Under the pieces are notes generated by a model that had not been told where the DNA came from, made no database searches, and worked only from the letters and a program-made list of their open reading frames with translations. Source: an uncultured Alistipes sp. (GTDB lineage Bacteria > Bacteroidota > Bacteroidia > Bacteroidales > Rikenellaceae). Taken from it: a stretch of DNA of 64,000 nucleotides. The position numbers and the translations under genes are program-made. Below, piece by piece: positions 33,308 through 42,984 of this stretch (the stretch's first letter is position 1; each line of letters begins with the position of its first letter). The stretch lies in contig CAAGGL010000020.1 in the NCBI GenBank assembly GCA_900769405.1, positions 10,813 through 74,812 of the forward strand, read 5' to 3'.

Positions 33308-33829
33308 ATGGGCAATTTGTTGCCGGTTGGAAAGGTGAACAAGCTCTTCGGTCGTAAGGGCGAGTTGGCAATTACGCTTTACAACACTTTTCCCGACAAC
33401 TTCTCACAAGAGGAACCGTTATTGGTGGAGATCGATTCACTGACGGTTCCTCTTTTTTTCAGTAGCTTCGAACGTCGCGGTGTGAGCGGCGCAATCGTAG
33501 CGTTCGACGATCTGGATACTCCGGAACGTGCTACTGAATTGATCGGCAAAGAGCTCTCGATCGAAATCGAGGCCGACGAGGCTGACGACGACGAATTCTA
33601 TATGGAGGATTTGATCGGATTCGCAGCCGAGGTCATCAACGAGCAGGGCGCACACGTAACCGAGGGTCGTGTGGCTGACTACTACGACAGCGAGGCTAAC
33701 CCTCTGTTCGGGTTGGAACTGGGCGGTCGTGAGGTGCTGGTGCCTGCGGTTGAGGAGTTCATTGTGCAGATCGACTTCGAGGGCGAGCGAATTGTATTCC
33801 TGCTACCCGAAGGATTAATGGAATTGTAA
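33308..33829 (+). CDS. rimM: Ribosome maturation factor RimM
   Basis: A 173-residue 30S assembly factor that binds S19 and helps mature the 16S rRNA 3' domain. The N-terminal beta barrel has the GKVNKLFGRKGELAITLYNTFPDNF segment and the C-terminal PRC-barrel-like domain has FGLELGGREVLVPAVEEF. It is co-transcribed with rpsP, whose product the pathway assembles. Confidence 0.95.
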   Translation: MGNLLPVGKVNKLFGRKGELAITLYNTFPDNFSQEEPLLVEIDSLTVPLFFSSFERRGVSGAIVAFDDLDTPERATELIGKELSIEIEADEADDDEFYMEDLIGFAAEVINEQGAHVTEGRVADYYDSEANPLFGLELGGREVLVPAVEEFIVQIDFEGERIVFLLPEGLMEL

Positions 33830-33886
33830 GAACCGAATTCGGAATTCAAGATTCAAAATTAGACTTTGCTACCAAACAGAAACAAG

Positions 33887-35068
33887 ATGGCTAAGCGCGT
33901 TGTTATAGGACTTTCGGGAGGTGTCGATTCGTCGGTTGCGGCCTATCTGCTCAAAGAGCAGGGCTACGACGTGGTCGGACTCTTTATGGTCAATTGGCAC
34001 GATACGACGGGTACGCTCGAAGGCGACTGCCCGTGGCACGACGACCGCGTTTTTGCCGAGTTGGTAGCCAAGCGATTGGATATTCCGCTGCACGTGGTCG
34101 ATCTCTCGGAGCAGTATCGACAGCGCGTGGTGGACTATATGTTTGCCGAGTATGAGCGTGGTCGCACGCCCAACCCCGACGTGCTGTGCAACCGCGAGAT
34201 CAAGTTCGATGTCTTTCTGAAAGAGGCACTTAAACTCGGCGCCGACTACGTTGCGACGGGTCACTACTGCCGTTGCGAGCAGGTCGAGGGCGCGGACGGC
34301 GAGGTGCGTTACCGACTGCTGGCAGGTAGCGATCCGAACAAGGATCAGAGCTACTTCCTCTGTCAGTTGTCGCAGGAGCAGCTCTCGCGTGCGATGTTCC
34401 CCGTGGGCGGGTTGCTCAAACCCGAGGTGCGACGCATCGCCGAGGAGCAACATCTGGCAACGGCAAAGCGCAAGGACTCGCAGGGCATCTGCTTTGTGGG
34501 CAAGGTCGATCTTCCCGTATTTCTGCAACAGAAACTCGAAAAGCGCAAGGGCAACATTCACGAGATTATGCCCTCGTGGCGCGGTTACGAGCGCGTGGTG
34601 TCGGAGGATAATCTGGCGGCACTCGCCAAACCTTTCAGCTACACGGTGCGCGACGGCAAGAAGATCGGCGAGCATAATGGCGCTCACTTCTACACCATCG
34701 GTCAGCGCAAGGGCTTAGGCGTGGGCGGTCGTCCCGAACCTCTGTTCATCATCGCAACCGACGTGGAGCAGAATGTGATCTATATGGGTCAGGGCGAGGA
34801 TCACCCCGGTCTGTATCGTCGAGCGTTGCATATCACTGAGAATGAGATCCATTGGGTGCGTCCCGATCTGGCAATGCGCGAGGGCGAACGTCGCCACTAT
34901 CAGGTGCGTATCCGCTATCGCCAGCCGTTGCAGGGCGCCGAGTTGATCCGCACGCGCGACGGACTTTACATTCGTTTCGACGAGCCTCAACGAGGTATCA
35001 CGGCGGGTCAGTTTGCGGCGTGGTACGATGGCGATGAGCTGGTCGGTTCGGGCGTGATCGAGCAGTAG
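33887..35068 (+). CDS. mnmA: tRNA-specific 2-thiouridylase MnmA
   Basis: MnmA makes 2-thiouridine at U34 of tRNAs for Lys, Glu and Gln. I start at [10 protein letters not shown] (33887); an ATG at 33866 would add seven unlikely residues. The 393-residue protein has the PP-loop SGGVDSSVA (about 9-17) and the catalytic Cys in [12 protein letters not shown] (about 105). The second Cys is in SQGICFVGK (about 203) and a C-terminal RNA-binding barrel follows. It follows rimM by 57 bp. A strong terminator follows. Confidence 0.97.
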   Translation: MAKRVVIGLSGGVDSSVAAYLLKEQGYDVVGLFMVNWHDTTGTLEGDCPWHDDRVFAELVAKRLDIPLHVVDLSEQYRQRVVDYMFAEYERGRTPNPDVLCNREIKFDVFLKEALKLGADYVATGHYCRCEQVEGADGEVRYRLLAGSDPNKDQSYFLCQLSQEQLSRAMFPVGGLLKPEVRRIAEEQHLATAKRKDSQGICFVGKVDLPVFLQQKLEKRKGNIHEIMPSWRGYERVVSEDNLAALAKPFSYTVRDGKKIGEHNGAHFYTIGQRKGLGVGGRPEPLFIIATDVEQNVIYMGQGEDHPGLYRRALHITENEIHWVRPDLAMREGERRHYQVRIRYRQPLQGAELIRTRDGLYIRFDEPQRGITAGQFAAWYDGDELVGSGVIEQ

Positions 35069-35106
35069 AATCGGAGAACTTCCCTCCGAAATTCCGATAA
35101 CAAAAA

Positions 35107-35141
35107 TAAAGGCTACACCCAGACGGGTGTGGCTTTTTTTG
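35107..35141 (+). terminator. Terminator of mnmA
   Basis: GGCTACACCC-AGAC-GGGTGTGGC followed by TTTTTTT. Confidence 0.92.
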
Positions 35142-35236
35142 TTGCACTTTGCGGTCGGCGATGCAGCCCCAGAAACCAATTTTGATTCAAAAAGGTGGGC
35201 AAACATCGTTTTTTCGCAAAAATTAGGCTGTGATTC

Positions 35237-35267
35237 TTGGGCATTTGCAGAAAAATTGCTAATTTCG
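35237..35267 (+). promoter_or_regulatory. Promoter of ppdK
   Basis: TTG at 35237-35239 and TAATTTCG (one mismatch) at 35260-35267, spacing 20. The leader is about 55 nt. Confidence 0.5.
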
Positions 35268-35325
35268 CAAACTTGAAGTGTAAAAATGACAATCAACTAA
35301 TTTCATTCAAATAATCGTTACAAAA

Positions 35326-38052
35326 ATGTCAAACGTAAAAAGAGTTTACACCTTCGGTAACAAAGAGGCCGAAGGCAATGGCAAAATGAGAGAGCTGCTG
35401 GGTGGCAAGGGTGCCAACTTGGCAGAGATGAACTTGATCGGTATTCCCGTACCTCCGGGCTTTACCATCACCACCGACGTTTGCTCGGAGTACTACCAGT
35501 ACGGCAAGGAGAAGATCGTTGAGATGCTCCGCCCCGAGGTAGAGAAGGCTATGAAGTCGATCGAGGAGCTGACCGGCCGTCAGTTCGGTGACCCCGTTAC
35601 TCCTCTGCTCGTATCGGTTCGTTCGGGTGCTCGCGCATCGATGCCCGGTATGATGGATACTATCCTGAACCTCGGTTTGAACGACGACGCTGTTGAGGCT
35701 ATCGCAAAGCTGTCGGGTAACCCCCGTTTCGCTTGGGACTCGTACCGTCGTTTCGTTCAGATGTACGGTGACGTAGTATTGGGTATGAAGCCCGTAAGCA
35801 AGGAGGATCAGGATCCCTTCGAGGTTATTATCGACGAGTTGAAGGAGGAGCGTGGCGTACAGAACGACACCGACCTGACTACCGACGACTTGAAGGTTCT
35901 GGTTGCTAAGTTCAAGGCAGCAGTTAAGGAGCAGACCGGTTCGGACTTCCCCGTATCGCCTTGGGAGCAGCTGTGGGGTGCAGTTTGCGCAGTATTCGGT
36001 TCGTGGATGAACGACCGCGCAATCCTCTACCGTAAGCTTAACAACATCCCCGCTGAGTGGGGTACCGCAGTAAACGTACAGGCAATGGTATTCGGTAATA
36101 TGGGTGAGAACTCGGCTACCGGTGTTGCTTTCTCGCGTGACGCTGCAACAGGTGAGAACCTCTTCAACGGTGAGTACCTGATCAATGCTCAGGGTGAGGA
36201 CGTAGTAGCAGGTATCCGTACTCCTCAGCAGATCACCATCGAGGGTTCGAAGCGTTGGGCTAAGGCTCAGAATATCTCGGAAGAGGAGCGCGCATCGAAG
36301 TATCCTTCGTTGGAGGAGGTTATGCCCGAGGTTTACAAGGAGTTGGATGAGATCCAGCACCACTTGGAGGAGTACTTTACCGATATGCAGGATATCGAGT
36401 TCACCATCCAGGACGGTAAGTTGTGGATGTTGCAGTGCCGTAACGGTAAGCGTACCGGCGCAGCAATGGTGAAGATCGCAATGGATATGTTGGCTGAGGG
36501 TCTGATCGACGAGAAGACCGCAGTTCTGCGCTGCGAGCCCGCTAAGCTCGACGAGCTGTTGCACCCCGTATTCGATAAGGCTGCAATGAAGAACGCTAAG
36601 GTTCTGGTTAAGGGTCTGCCCGCATCGCCGGGTGCTGCTACCGGTCCGGTTGTATTCTTCGCTGAGGACGCTGAGAAGGTTGCTGCAAGCGGCCAGAAGG
36701 CTATCTTGGTTCGTATCGAGACCTCGCCCGAGGATTTGAAGGGTATGTTGGACGCTGCCGGTATCTTGACTCAGCGCGGTGGTATGACCTCGCACGCAGC
36801 CGTTGTTGCTCGTGGTATGGGTAAGTGCTGCGTATCGGGTGCAGGTGAGTTGCAGATCGACTATAAGGCTCGCACCATCAAGATTGGTGAGTACACCATC
36901 AAGGAGGGCGACTGGATTTCGTTGAACGGTTCGACCGGTGAGGTTTACCTCGGTCAGGTAGCAACTCAGGCAGCTGACCTGAGCGGCGACTTCGGTAAGC
37001 TGATGGAGTTGGCTGGCAAGTACGCTACTATGAAGGTTCGCGCTAACGCTGATACTCCGAAGGACGCTGAGCAGGCATTCGCATTCGGTGCTGAGGGTAT
37101 CGGTCTGTGCCGTACCGAGCATATGTTCTTCGAGGGCGAGCGTATCAAGGCTGTTCGCGAGATGATCTTGGCTGATGATGAGGCTGGTCGTCGCGTAGCT
37201 TTGGCTAAGTTGCTGCCTATGCAGCGTGGTGACTTCGAGGGTCTGTTCAAGGCTATGAAGGGTTATCCCGTGATCGTACGTCTGCTCGATCCCCCTCTGC
37301 ACGAGTTCGCTCCCAACACTGAGAAGGAGCAGAAGGAGATGGCTGACGCTCTGAATATCCCCGTTGAGAAGGTTGCAGCACGCGTTGAGTCGCTGCACGA
37401 GGTTAACCCGATGTTGGGTCACCGCGGTTGCCGTCTGGGTAACACCTATCCCGAGATCACCGAGATGCAGGCTCGCGCTATCATCGAGGCTGCTATGAAC
37501 GTGAAGGCTACGGGTATCGACGTGAAGGTTGAGATTATGGTTCCGCTGGTAGGTAACCACAAGGAGCTCCGTTACCAGAAGAACATCATCGACCGCGTTG
37601 CTAACGAGGTATTCGCTGAGCGCAACGATAAGATCGACTATATGGTAGGTACTATGATCGAGGTTCCTCGCGCAGCTGTTACCGCTAACCAGATCGCTGA
37701 GGTTGCTGAGTTCTTCTCGTTCGGTACTAACGACTTGACTCAGATGACTCTGGGCTTCTCGCGTGACGATATCGCGAAGTTCTTGCCCGTTTACCTCGAC
37801 AAGGGTATCTTGAAGAACGACCCGTTCCAGATCCTCGATCGCAACGGTGTTGGTCAGTTGATCCGCGAGGCAGTATTCAAGGGTCGCAGCACTCGCGAGA
37901 CCTTGAAGTGCGGTATCTGCGGTGAGCACGGTGGTGAGCCTTCGTCGGTAGAGTTCTGCCACTACGCAGGTCTGAACTACGTATCTTGCTCGCCTTTCCG
38001 TGTGCCCATCGCACGTCTGGCAGCGGCTCACGCAGCTCTGAACGAGAAGTAA
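35326..38052 (+). CDS. ppdK: Pyruvate, phosphate dikinase
   Basis: PPDK interconverts pyruvate, ATP and Pi with PEP, AMP and PPi, a central step of anaerobic glycolysis or gluconeogenesis. The 908-residue protein has the ATP-grasp nucleotide domain (about 1-370), the phospho-His domain with catalytic His in [15 protein letters not shown] (about residue 488), and the PEP/pyruvate TIM barrel. The barrel carries the acid Cys in [11 protein letters not shown] near residue 866. Codon bias is among the strongest in the window, implying high expression. It is monocistronic. Confidence 0.98.
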   Translation: MSNVKRVYTFGNKEAEGNGKMRELLGGKGANLAEMNLIGIPVPPGFTITTDVCSEYYQYGKEKIVEMLRPEVEKAMKSIEELTGRQFGDPVTPLLVSVRSGARASMPGMMDTILNLGLNDDAVEAIAKLSGNPRFAWDSYRRFVQMYGDVVLGMKPVSKEDQDPFEVIIDELKEERGVQNDTDLTTDDLKVLVAKFKAAVKEQTGSDFPVSPWEQLWGAVCAVFGSWMNDRAILYRKLNNIPAEWGTAVNVQAMVFGNMGENSATGVAFSRDAATGENLFNGEYLINAQGEDVVAGIRTPQQITIEGSKRWAKAQNISEEERASKYPSLEEVMPEVYKELDEIQHHLEEYFTDMQDIEFTIQDGKLWMLQCRNGKRTGAAMVKIAMDMLAEGLIDEKTAVLRCEPAKLDELLHPVFDKAAMKNAKVLVKGLPASPGAATGPVVFFAEDAEKVAASGQKAILVRIETSPEDLKGMLDAAGILTQRGGMTSHAAVVARGMGKCCVSGAGELQIDYKARTIKIGEYTIKEGDWISLNGSTGEVYLGQVATQAADLSGDFGKLMELAGKYATMKVRANADTPKDAEQAFAFGAEGIGLCRTEHMFFEGERIKAVREMILADDEAGRRVALAKLLPMQRGDFEGLFKAMKGYPVIVRLLDPPLHEFAPNTEKEQKEMADALNIPVEKVAARVESLHEVNPMLGHRGCRLGNTYPEITEMQARAIIEAAMNVKATGIDVKVEIMVPLVGNHKELRYQKNIIDRVANEVFAERNDKIDYMVGTMIEVPRAAVTANQIAEVAEFFSFGTNDLTQMTLGFSRDDIAKFLPVYLDKGILKNDPFQILDRNGVGQLIREAVFKGRSTRETLKCGICGEHGGEPSSVEFCHYAGLNYVSCSPFRVPIARLAAAHAALNEK

Positions 38053-38079
38053 GAGGTTTGATCAAAACCAAATATTGTG

Positions 38080-38114
38080 AAAATGGCCACCCCCGTTTGG
38101 GGGTGGCCATTTTT
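38080..38114 (+). terminator. Terminator of ppdK
   Basis: A 15-bp perfect stem AAAATGGCCACCCCC / GGGGGTGGCCATTTT with a GTTT loop and a T5 run. Confidence 0.95.
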
Positions 38115-38137
38115 GTTGGGGACCACCATATAAAAAG

Positions 38138-38207
38138 CACGCCTTTCAAGGCGTGTCATCATTGGCGGGCCGGCCTTTGGCCGAGCCCCCCCACCCGCCA
38201 ATGATGA
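38138..38207. repeat. Composite hairpin element, copy A
   Basis: CACGCCTT/AAGGCGTG (38138-38155) is joined without a gap to a long forked hairpin. Its outer arms TCATCATTGGCGGG (38156-38169) and CCCGCCAATGATGA (38194-38207) match over 14 bp, enclosing an inner CGGCC-TTT-GGCCG hairpin and an unpaired C-rich strand with CCCCCCCA. A second copy with the same design and other stem sequences lies at 43707-43772. Confidence 0.7.
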
Positions 38208-38225
38208 GATCAATAACAAAGCAAA

Positions 38226-38256
38226 GCCGCGCCCCGATTATCGGAGTGCGGCTCTA
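38226..38256 (-). terminator. Terminator of deoC
   Basis: On the minus strand AGCCGCACTCCGAT pairs with ATCGGGGCGCGGCT (two mismatches), followed by a weak T-tract, 22 bp after the deoC stop. Confidence 0.75.
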
Positions 38257-38278
38257 TTATGCGATCAAATCTATTGAC

Positions 38279-39154
38279 TTAGAAATACTTTATCTCCTTG
38301 CCCTCGATTGCCGAGATCAGGTTGTTTGCCACCGAACTTGCGCCGATGCGGAACAGTTCGGGAGTAAGCCACTCCTTACCGAGAGTCTGTTCAACGATGG
38401 TGTAGTAGAGCGCCGCATCCTCAGCCGTGCGCACGCCACCTGCCGCCTTGAAACCAACCTTGCGACCCGTCTTCTCGTAGTAGTCGCGGATAGCCTCGCA
38501 CATCACAACGGCCGCCTCGGGAGTTGCCGCAACGTCGATCTTGCCGGTCGAGGTCTTCACGAAGTCCGTGCCCGCCATCATCGACAACAGCGACGCCTTG
38601 CGAATCAGTTCGGGAGTTTTCAGCGCACCCGACTCAATGATCACCTTCAACACCACGTCCGAAGCCTCCTCGCGCAGTACTTCAATCTCCGATGCCATCT
38701 CATCGAGGCGACCTTCGAGCAGTTCGCCCACGTTGATCACGATGTCGATCTCGTCGGCACCATTCTCGATTGCCATAGCCGTTTCGAGTACCTTCACTTC
38801 GAGGAAGGTCTGCGATGCAGGAAAGCCGCCCGACACGCTGGTAATGCGCATCGGAGTACCATCGACTGCCAAGCCAACCGTCTCAACGAAAGGAGGATAG
38901 ACGCAGATCGAAGCCACGTTGGGGATATGCGGATAGTCGATATAGAACTCTGCTGCACGGCGCGCAAAACGGGTTACCGACTCCACCGAATCGGTGCAAG
39001 CCAGCGTCGTAAGGTCGATCGTCGAGTAGCAGAATTTATAGACATCAATCGTTTCGTTAGCCTTAGCCGCAGCGCGTGCCGCCGCCACCTTCTCGGCTAC
39101 CTCCTCAACGGTCGGTGCCGAAGCATATTCTTGAAGTTTGGTCAAGTATTCCAT
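38279..39154 (-). CDS. deoC: Deoxyribose-phosphate aldolase
   Basis: DeoC splits 2-deoxyribose 5-phosphate into glyceraldehyde 3-phosphate and acetaldehyde, in deoxynucleoside salvage. The 291-residue protein belongs to the longer form common in Bacteroidales. The Schiff-base Lys is in TDFVKTSTGK (about residue 190), with the proton-relay Lys in GFKAAGGVRT (about 225). It has its own promoter (TATATTTG, minus strand, 39205-39198) and terminator. Confidence 0.96.
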   Translation of the reverse strand: MEYLTKLQEYASAPTVEEVAEKVAAARAAAKANETIDVYKFCYSTIDLTTLACTDSVESVTRFARRAAEFYIDYPHIPNVASICVYPPFVETVGLAVDGTPMRITSVSGGFPASQTFLEVKVLETAMAIENGADEIDIVINVGELLEGRLDEMASEIEVLREEASDVVLKVIIESGALKTPELIRKASLLSMMAGTDFVKTSTGKIDVAATPEAAVVMCEAIRDYYEKTGRKVGFKAAGGVRTAEDAALYYTIVEQTLGKEWLTPELFRIGASSVANNLISAIEGKEIKYF

Positions 39155-39197
39155 ATTATGATCACTTATTATTGTTGCACAATCGGGTACACTACTG

Positions 39198-39205
39198 CAA
39201 ATATA
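39198..39205 (-). promoter_or_regulatory. -7 element of deoC
   Basis: Minus-strand TATATTTG, 44 bp upstream of the ATG. No clear TTG partner. Confidence 0.5.
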
Positions 39206-39243
39206 GCACTTTTTTCGAAAAAATGCACTACCCCGCCCCCAAA

Positions 39244-39669
39244 TTACTCCTCGGTGGCGATATTATCGAGCAGGCGGCGCATCGAAGAGATAAACCTCTC
39301 GGGCGAGCTCGAACCTACGATTTGCCCCACAACCTCGCCCTTGCCGTTAAGCACCAGACAGGTCGGGATACTGCGGACACCATTGGCGCGGGCAAGCAAC
39401 GATCCCGTAGCCTTATCGACGTCGTAACGCACTGATACAAAGCGCGGATTCATAAACTCACCAACCTCGTCGGTTGCCAGCGTGCGCTCCATCACGCGGC
39501 ACGGTCCGCACCACGTCGCAAAGAGTTCGACAAAGAGATATTTGTCGGTAGCGGCTGCCTCGGCGATCGCCTCTTTGAGCGTTCCCTCGTGGAATACGAC
39601 ACCACCTTTGGCCGACGCTCCAACCGCTACGGCCAGCGTCATCGCCACTATCAAAAACAACTTTTTCAT
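39244..39669 (-). CDS. Exported thioredoxin-like protein
   Basis: A 141-residue thioredoxin-fold protein. The start at 39669 (MKKLFLIVAM) gives a Sec signal with a probable cut after ASA. The redox motif WCGPC is in LFATWCGPCRVMERTL (about residues 57-61) and the cis-Pro in VRSIPTCLVLN (about 107). It probably acts in periplasmic disulfide reduction. It lies 56 bp after rlmN on the same strand and may share its transcript. Confidence 0.88.
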   Translation of the reverse strand: MKKLFLIVAMTLAVAVGASAKGGVVFHEGTLKEAIAEAAATDKYLFVELFATWCGPCRVMERTLATDEVGEFMNPRFVSVRYDVDKATGSLLARANGVRSIPTCLVLNGKGEVVGQIVGSSSPERFISSMRRLLDNIATEE

Positions 39670-39725
39670 ACTATAAATAATATATAAAGACACCTCTCTG
39701 CGCCCCTCAAATCGCGTGCCCAAAA

Positions 39726-40748
39726 CTACTCGCGATCGACACCGAGTGTCGAGAGCAGACCACACGCCGCCTTGATATCCTCGCCGCGCGAACGGCGGAT
39801 CGTGGTCATAATACCCTTGCGAATCAGTGCATCACGGAAGGCCTCCATCTGCGGTTGCGGAGGGCTGAAATAGGGCGAATCGGGGATCTTATGGAAGCGA
39901 ATCAGGTTGATTCGACAAGCCACGCCATTGAGCAGACGTGCCAACTCGGCAACGTGGCGCGGCGAGTCATTCAGACCACTCATCACGATATACTCGAAGC
40001 TCACACGGCGCTGATGCGTGAAGTCGTATTGACGCAGGAGCTTCATCACCTCGGCAATCGGATAGGGTTTCTCGATGGGCATAATCTCCTGACGCTCATC
40101 GTGGAACGGATTGTGCAGGCTCACGGCCAGATGCACCGACGACTCGTCCAAAAAGCGTTTGAGCGAGGGCAGCACTCCCGCCGTCGAGAGGGTGATTCGC
40201 GTCGGGCTCCAAGCGTAACCCCACTCCGAGGTGAGCACTTCGAGCGAACGCAACACATTATCGAGATTATCGAGCGGCTCGCCCATTCCCATATAGACGA
40301 TGTTGGTCAGGCGGTCGCGCTCGGGCAGCGAGGCGATCTGATTGAGGATTTCGAGCGTCGAGAGCGAGTGGTGCAAACCCTGTCGCGAAGTCATACAGAA
40401 ACGGCAACCCATACGGCAACCCGCCTGCGACGAAACGCACAGCGTAGCGCGCTCACCATCAGGGATATATGCCGACTCGATGTGTCGACCAGAACTCTCC
40501 GTAGCATAGAGATATTTGCGCGTGCCGTCCTCCGAAGCGCTGACCGCCAGAGGCGCCGTCAGACCCACATCGAAGCGCTCGGACAGTCGAGCTCGCGCCG
40601 CCGCCGACAAGTCGGTCATCGCCGCAATATCGTTCACGTGGCGCTTGTAAAGCCATCGCGCAATCTGCCCCGCAGCAAAGCGCGGCAGGCCAAACTGCTC
40701 GGCTATAACTCGCAACTCGGCAAGTGTTTTTCCATACAAATGTTCCAT
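39726..40748 (-). CDS. rlmN: 23S rRNA/tRNA adenine-C2 methyltransferase RlmN
   Basis: RlmN methylates C2 of A2503 in 23S rRNA and A37 in some tRNAs by radical SAM chemistry. The 340-residue protein has the cluster-binding CRMGCRFCMTSRQG (CxxxCxxC, about residue 107). It also has the conserved VYMGMGEPLDNLDNV and a C-terminal Cys in KAACGLL that fits the mechanism's second Cys. Length is usual. It has a candidate promoter at 40796-40789. Confidence 0.97.
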   Translation of the reverse strand: MEHLYGKTLAELRVIAEQFGLPRFAAGQIARWLYKRHVNDIAAMTDLSAAARARLSERFDVGLTAPLAVSASEDGTRKYLYATESSGRHIESAYIPDGERATLCVSSQAGCRMGCRFCMTSRQGLHHSLSTLEILNQIASLPERDRLTNIVYMGMGEPLDNLDNVLRSLEVLTSEWGYAWSPTRITLSTAGVLPSLKRFLDESSVHLAVSLHNPFHDERQEIMPIEKPYPIAEVMKLLRQYDFTHQRRVSFEYIVMSGLNDSPRHVAELARLLNGVACRINLIRFHKIPDSPYFSPPQPQMEAFRDALIRKGIMTTIRRSRGEDIKAACGLLSTLGVDRE

Positions 40749-40788
40749 AAATCGTGCTCAAAACGCCCACATAGAGGGCTGTCGAGTG

Positions 40789-40796
40789 CAAATATA
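40789..40796 (-). promoter_or_regulatory. -7 element of rlmN
   Basis: Minus-strand TATATTTG. A TTG at 40823-40821 is 24 bp away. The tonB -7 element is nearby on the other strand. Confidence 0.55.
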
Positions 40797-40849
40797 TGGA
40801 TTTTTTGAGTTTTTTTTGAGCAAAACTATTTTTTTTCGGATATTGTTAC

Positions 40850-40857
40850 TATATTTG
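40850..40857 (+). promoter_or_regulatory. -7 element of tonB
   Basis: TATATTTG, 50 bp before the tonB ATG. No good TTG match. Confidence 0.55.
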
Positions 40858-40907
40858 TAGTGCAACAAATGATGTTTTTCGACGAAAACAATTAAAATTA
40901 ATTAATA

Positions 40908-41588
40908 ATGCAAATCAAAAAATCACCCAAAGCCGACCTTAACAACAAGAAAGGTCTGTTTCTTGAAATCGGTCTGATCCTTGCTCTGTTGCTGACCGTA
41001 GCCGCTTTCGCTTACACTCAGAGAGAGCGTAACGTTGAGATCATTGAAACCAGTATGGAGATCGTCGAGGAGGAAATCACCGACATCACTACTCAGGATC
41101 AGAAGCCGCCCGAACCTCCCAAGAAGGTGGAGATGCAGGTTCTGTCGGACGTGCTCAACGTCGTAACCAACGATACCAAGATCGAAACCGAATTCGACTT
41201 CTCGGAGTTCTCGGAGGATATCGAAATCGTTCAGAATATCGAGGTTGTTGAGGAGGTAGCTGAGGACGACGCTCCCTTCATCATCGCTGAGGAGATGCCT
41301 AAGTTCCAGGGTGGTGACCTGATGAAGTTCCGCTCGTGGGTACAGGGTAAGTTGAAGTATCCCCAGATCGCTCAGGAGAACGGTATCTCGGGTAAGGTTA
41401 CCTTGACCTTCGTTATCGAGCGCGACGGTTCGCTCACCAACATTCAGGTTATGCAGAGCCCCGACCGCTCGCTGGCTGATGAGGCTGTTCGCGTATTGCA
41501 GTCGTCGCCCAAGTGGACCCCGGGTAAGCAGCGTAACGCTCCCGTGCGTGTACGTTACACACTGCCCGTTGAGTTCCGTATCCAGTAA
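40908..41588 (+). CDS. tonB: Energy transducer TonB
   Basis: A 226-residue TonB-family protein, which carries proton-motive energy from the inner membrane to outer-membrane receptors. An N-terminal membrane anchor (LFLEIGLILALLLTVAAFAY, about residues 17-36) is followed by an acidic, Pro-containing linker (PPEPPKK, then Glu/Asp-rich). The C-terminal TonB domain (about 140-226) has PQIAQENGISGKVTLTFVIE. No exbB/exbD genes are nearby. Codon bias suggests good expression. Confidence 0.95.
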   Translation: MQIKKSPKADLNNKKGLFLEIGLILALLLTVAAFAYTQRERNVEIIETSMEIVEEEITDITTQDQKPPEPPKKVEMQVLSDVLNVVTNDTKIETEFDFSEFSEDIEIVQNIEVVEEVAEDDAPFIIAEEMPKFQGGDLMKFRSWVQGKLKYPQIAQENGISGKVTLTFVIERDGSLTNIQVMQSPDRSLADEAVRVLQSSPKWTPGKQRNAPVRVRYTLPVEFRIQ

Positions 41589-41612
41589 TCGGATAACTCG
41601 AATCAACACTAT

Positions 41613-41651
41613 ATGAGGGTGTCCCTATAATGAGGGATACCCTCGTTTTTA
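41613..41651 (+). terminator. Terminator of tonB
   Basis: GAGGGT-g-TCCCT ... AGGGA-t-ACCCTC followed by GTTTTT. Confidence 0.88.
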
Positions 41652-41723
41652 CAAGGGGGGGGTGAGTGGTTTGAGCTGATTCGCCCAAGCGCCACAACTC
41701 TCAATTAACTAAACAATTAGCCA

Positions 41724-42953
41724 ATGGCTGATAACAAGAACAAAAATACAAATAACACAGCAACCGAAGTCGTTGAGGTCGATCCGCGTCGTCGCGCCGT
41801 GCTCGTTACGGTCATCACCGACCGCTCAAAGCAGCGTCAGGCCGAAGAGTATCTCGACGAGTTGGAGTTTCTGGCCGAGACCGCCGGAATCGTCACCATT
41901 CGTCGCTTTATGCAGATGCTACCCTCACCCAACTCGCGTATCTATGTGGGTCCGGGTAAGTTGGAGGAGATCGCCGCATTCTGCGAGGAGAATGCTATCG
42001 ACGTGGTGATCTTCGACGATGAGCTCTCGCCGTCGCAGACCCGCAACATCGAGAAATCGCTGCCCTGCCTCACGCAGGACCGCACGCGACTGATTTTGGA
42101 TATATTCGTGGGTCGCGCACAGACCGCCTACGCAAAGACGCAGGTCGAGGTGGCGCAGCTCGAATATATGTTGCCGCGACTGACGGGTATGTGGACCCAC
42201 CTCGAACGTCAGCGAGGCGGCACAGGTACCCGTGGTGGTGCGGGTGAGCGCGAGATCGAGACCGACCGCCGTATTGTCCGCAACCGAATCACAAAGCTCA
42301 AAGAGGATCTGAAAAAGATCGACCGCCAGATGGCCGTACAGCGCAGCAATCGCGGACAGATGGTGCGCGTGTCGCTGGTCGGTTACACCAACGTAGGTAA
42401 ATCGACACTGATGAACCTGCTGAGTAAGAGCGATGTATTTGCCGAGAACAAACTCTTTGCGACCCTCGACACGACAGTTCGCAAGGTGGTTTTCGACAAC
42501 CTGCCGTTCCTGCTCTCGGACACCGTTGGTTTCATTCGCAAGTTGCCCACTCAGCTGGTCGAGTCGTTCAAATCGACCCTCGACGAGGTGCGTGAGGCCG
42601 ACCTGCTACTGCACGTTGTCGATATTTCACACCCCGGTTTCGAGGAGCAGATGGACGTAGTGAAGCAGACCCTGCGCGAGATTGGCGCGGGCGACAAGCC
42701 GACATTCGTCATCTTCAACAAGATCGACGCCTATACCTATATTAAGAAAGAGGAGGACGATCTGACGCCCGCTACGCGCGAGAACCTCTCGCTCGACGAT
42801 CTGAAACGAACCTATATGGCCTCGACCGATGCGCCGTGTATCTTCATTTCGGCTCTCGACCGCCAGAATATCGACAAGCTGCGTCAGGATCTCTACTCGA
42901 TGGTGCGCGAGATCCACGCGGGTCGCTATCCGTTCAATAATTTCTTATACTAA
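41724..42953 (+). CDS. hflX: GTPase HflX
   Basis: A 409-residue ribosome-associated GTPase that splits stalled or idle ribosomes. The N-terminal HflX domain (about 25-200) has the PSPNSRIYVGPGKLEEI segment and the glycine-rich GGTGTRGGAGEREIETDRR. The G domain begins near 210 with the P-loop GYTNVGKST, the switch ATLDTT and the G4-like NKID. upp follows after 31 bp and may be co-transcribed. Confidence 0.96.
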   Translation: MADNKNKNTNNTATEVVEVDPRRRAVLVTVITDRSKQRQAEEYLDELEFLAETAGIVTIRRFMQMLPSPNSRIYVGPGKLEEIAAFCEENAIDVVIFDDELSPSQTRNIEKSLPCLTQDRTRLILDIFVGRAQTAYAKTQVEVAQLEYMLPRLTGMWTHLERQRGGTGTRGGAGEREIETDRRIVRNRITKLKEDLKKIDRQMAVQRSNRGQMVRVSLVGYTNVGKSTLMNLLSKSDVFAENKLFATLDTTVRKVVFDNLPFLLSDTVGFIRKLPTQLVESFKSTLDEVREADLLLHVVDISHPGFEEQMDVVKQTLREIGAGDKPTFVIFNKIDAYTYIKKEEDDLTPATRENLSLDDLKRTYMASTDAPCIFISALDRQNIDKLRQDLYSMVREIHAGRYPFNNFLY

Positions 42954-42984
42954 ACGCCTAACCTTCAATTACTTCGATACGATT

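Noticed and set aside
42829..42984. Upstream extension of upp overlapping hflX.
   Set aside because: The extra residues are Arg/Ser-rich shadow coding of hflX, and the ATG at 42985 matches known Upp N-termini.
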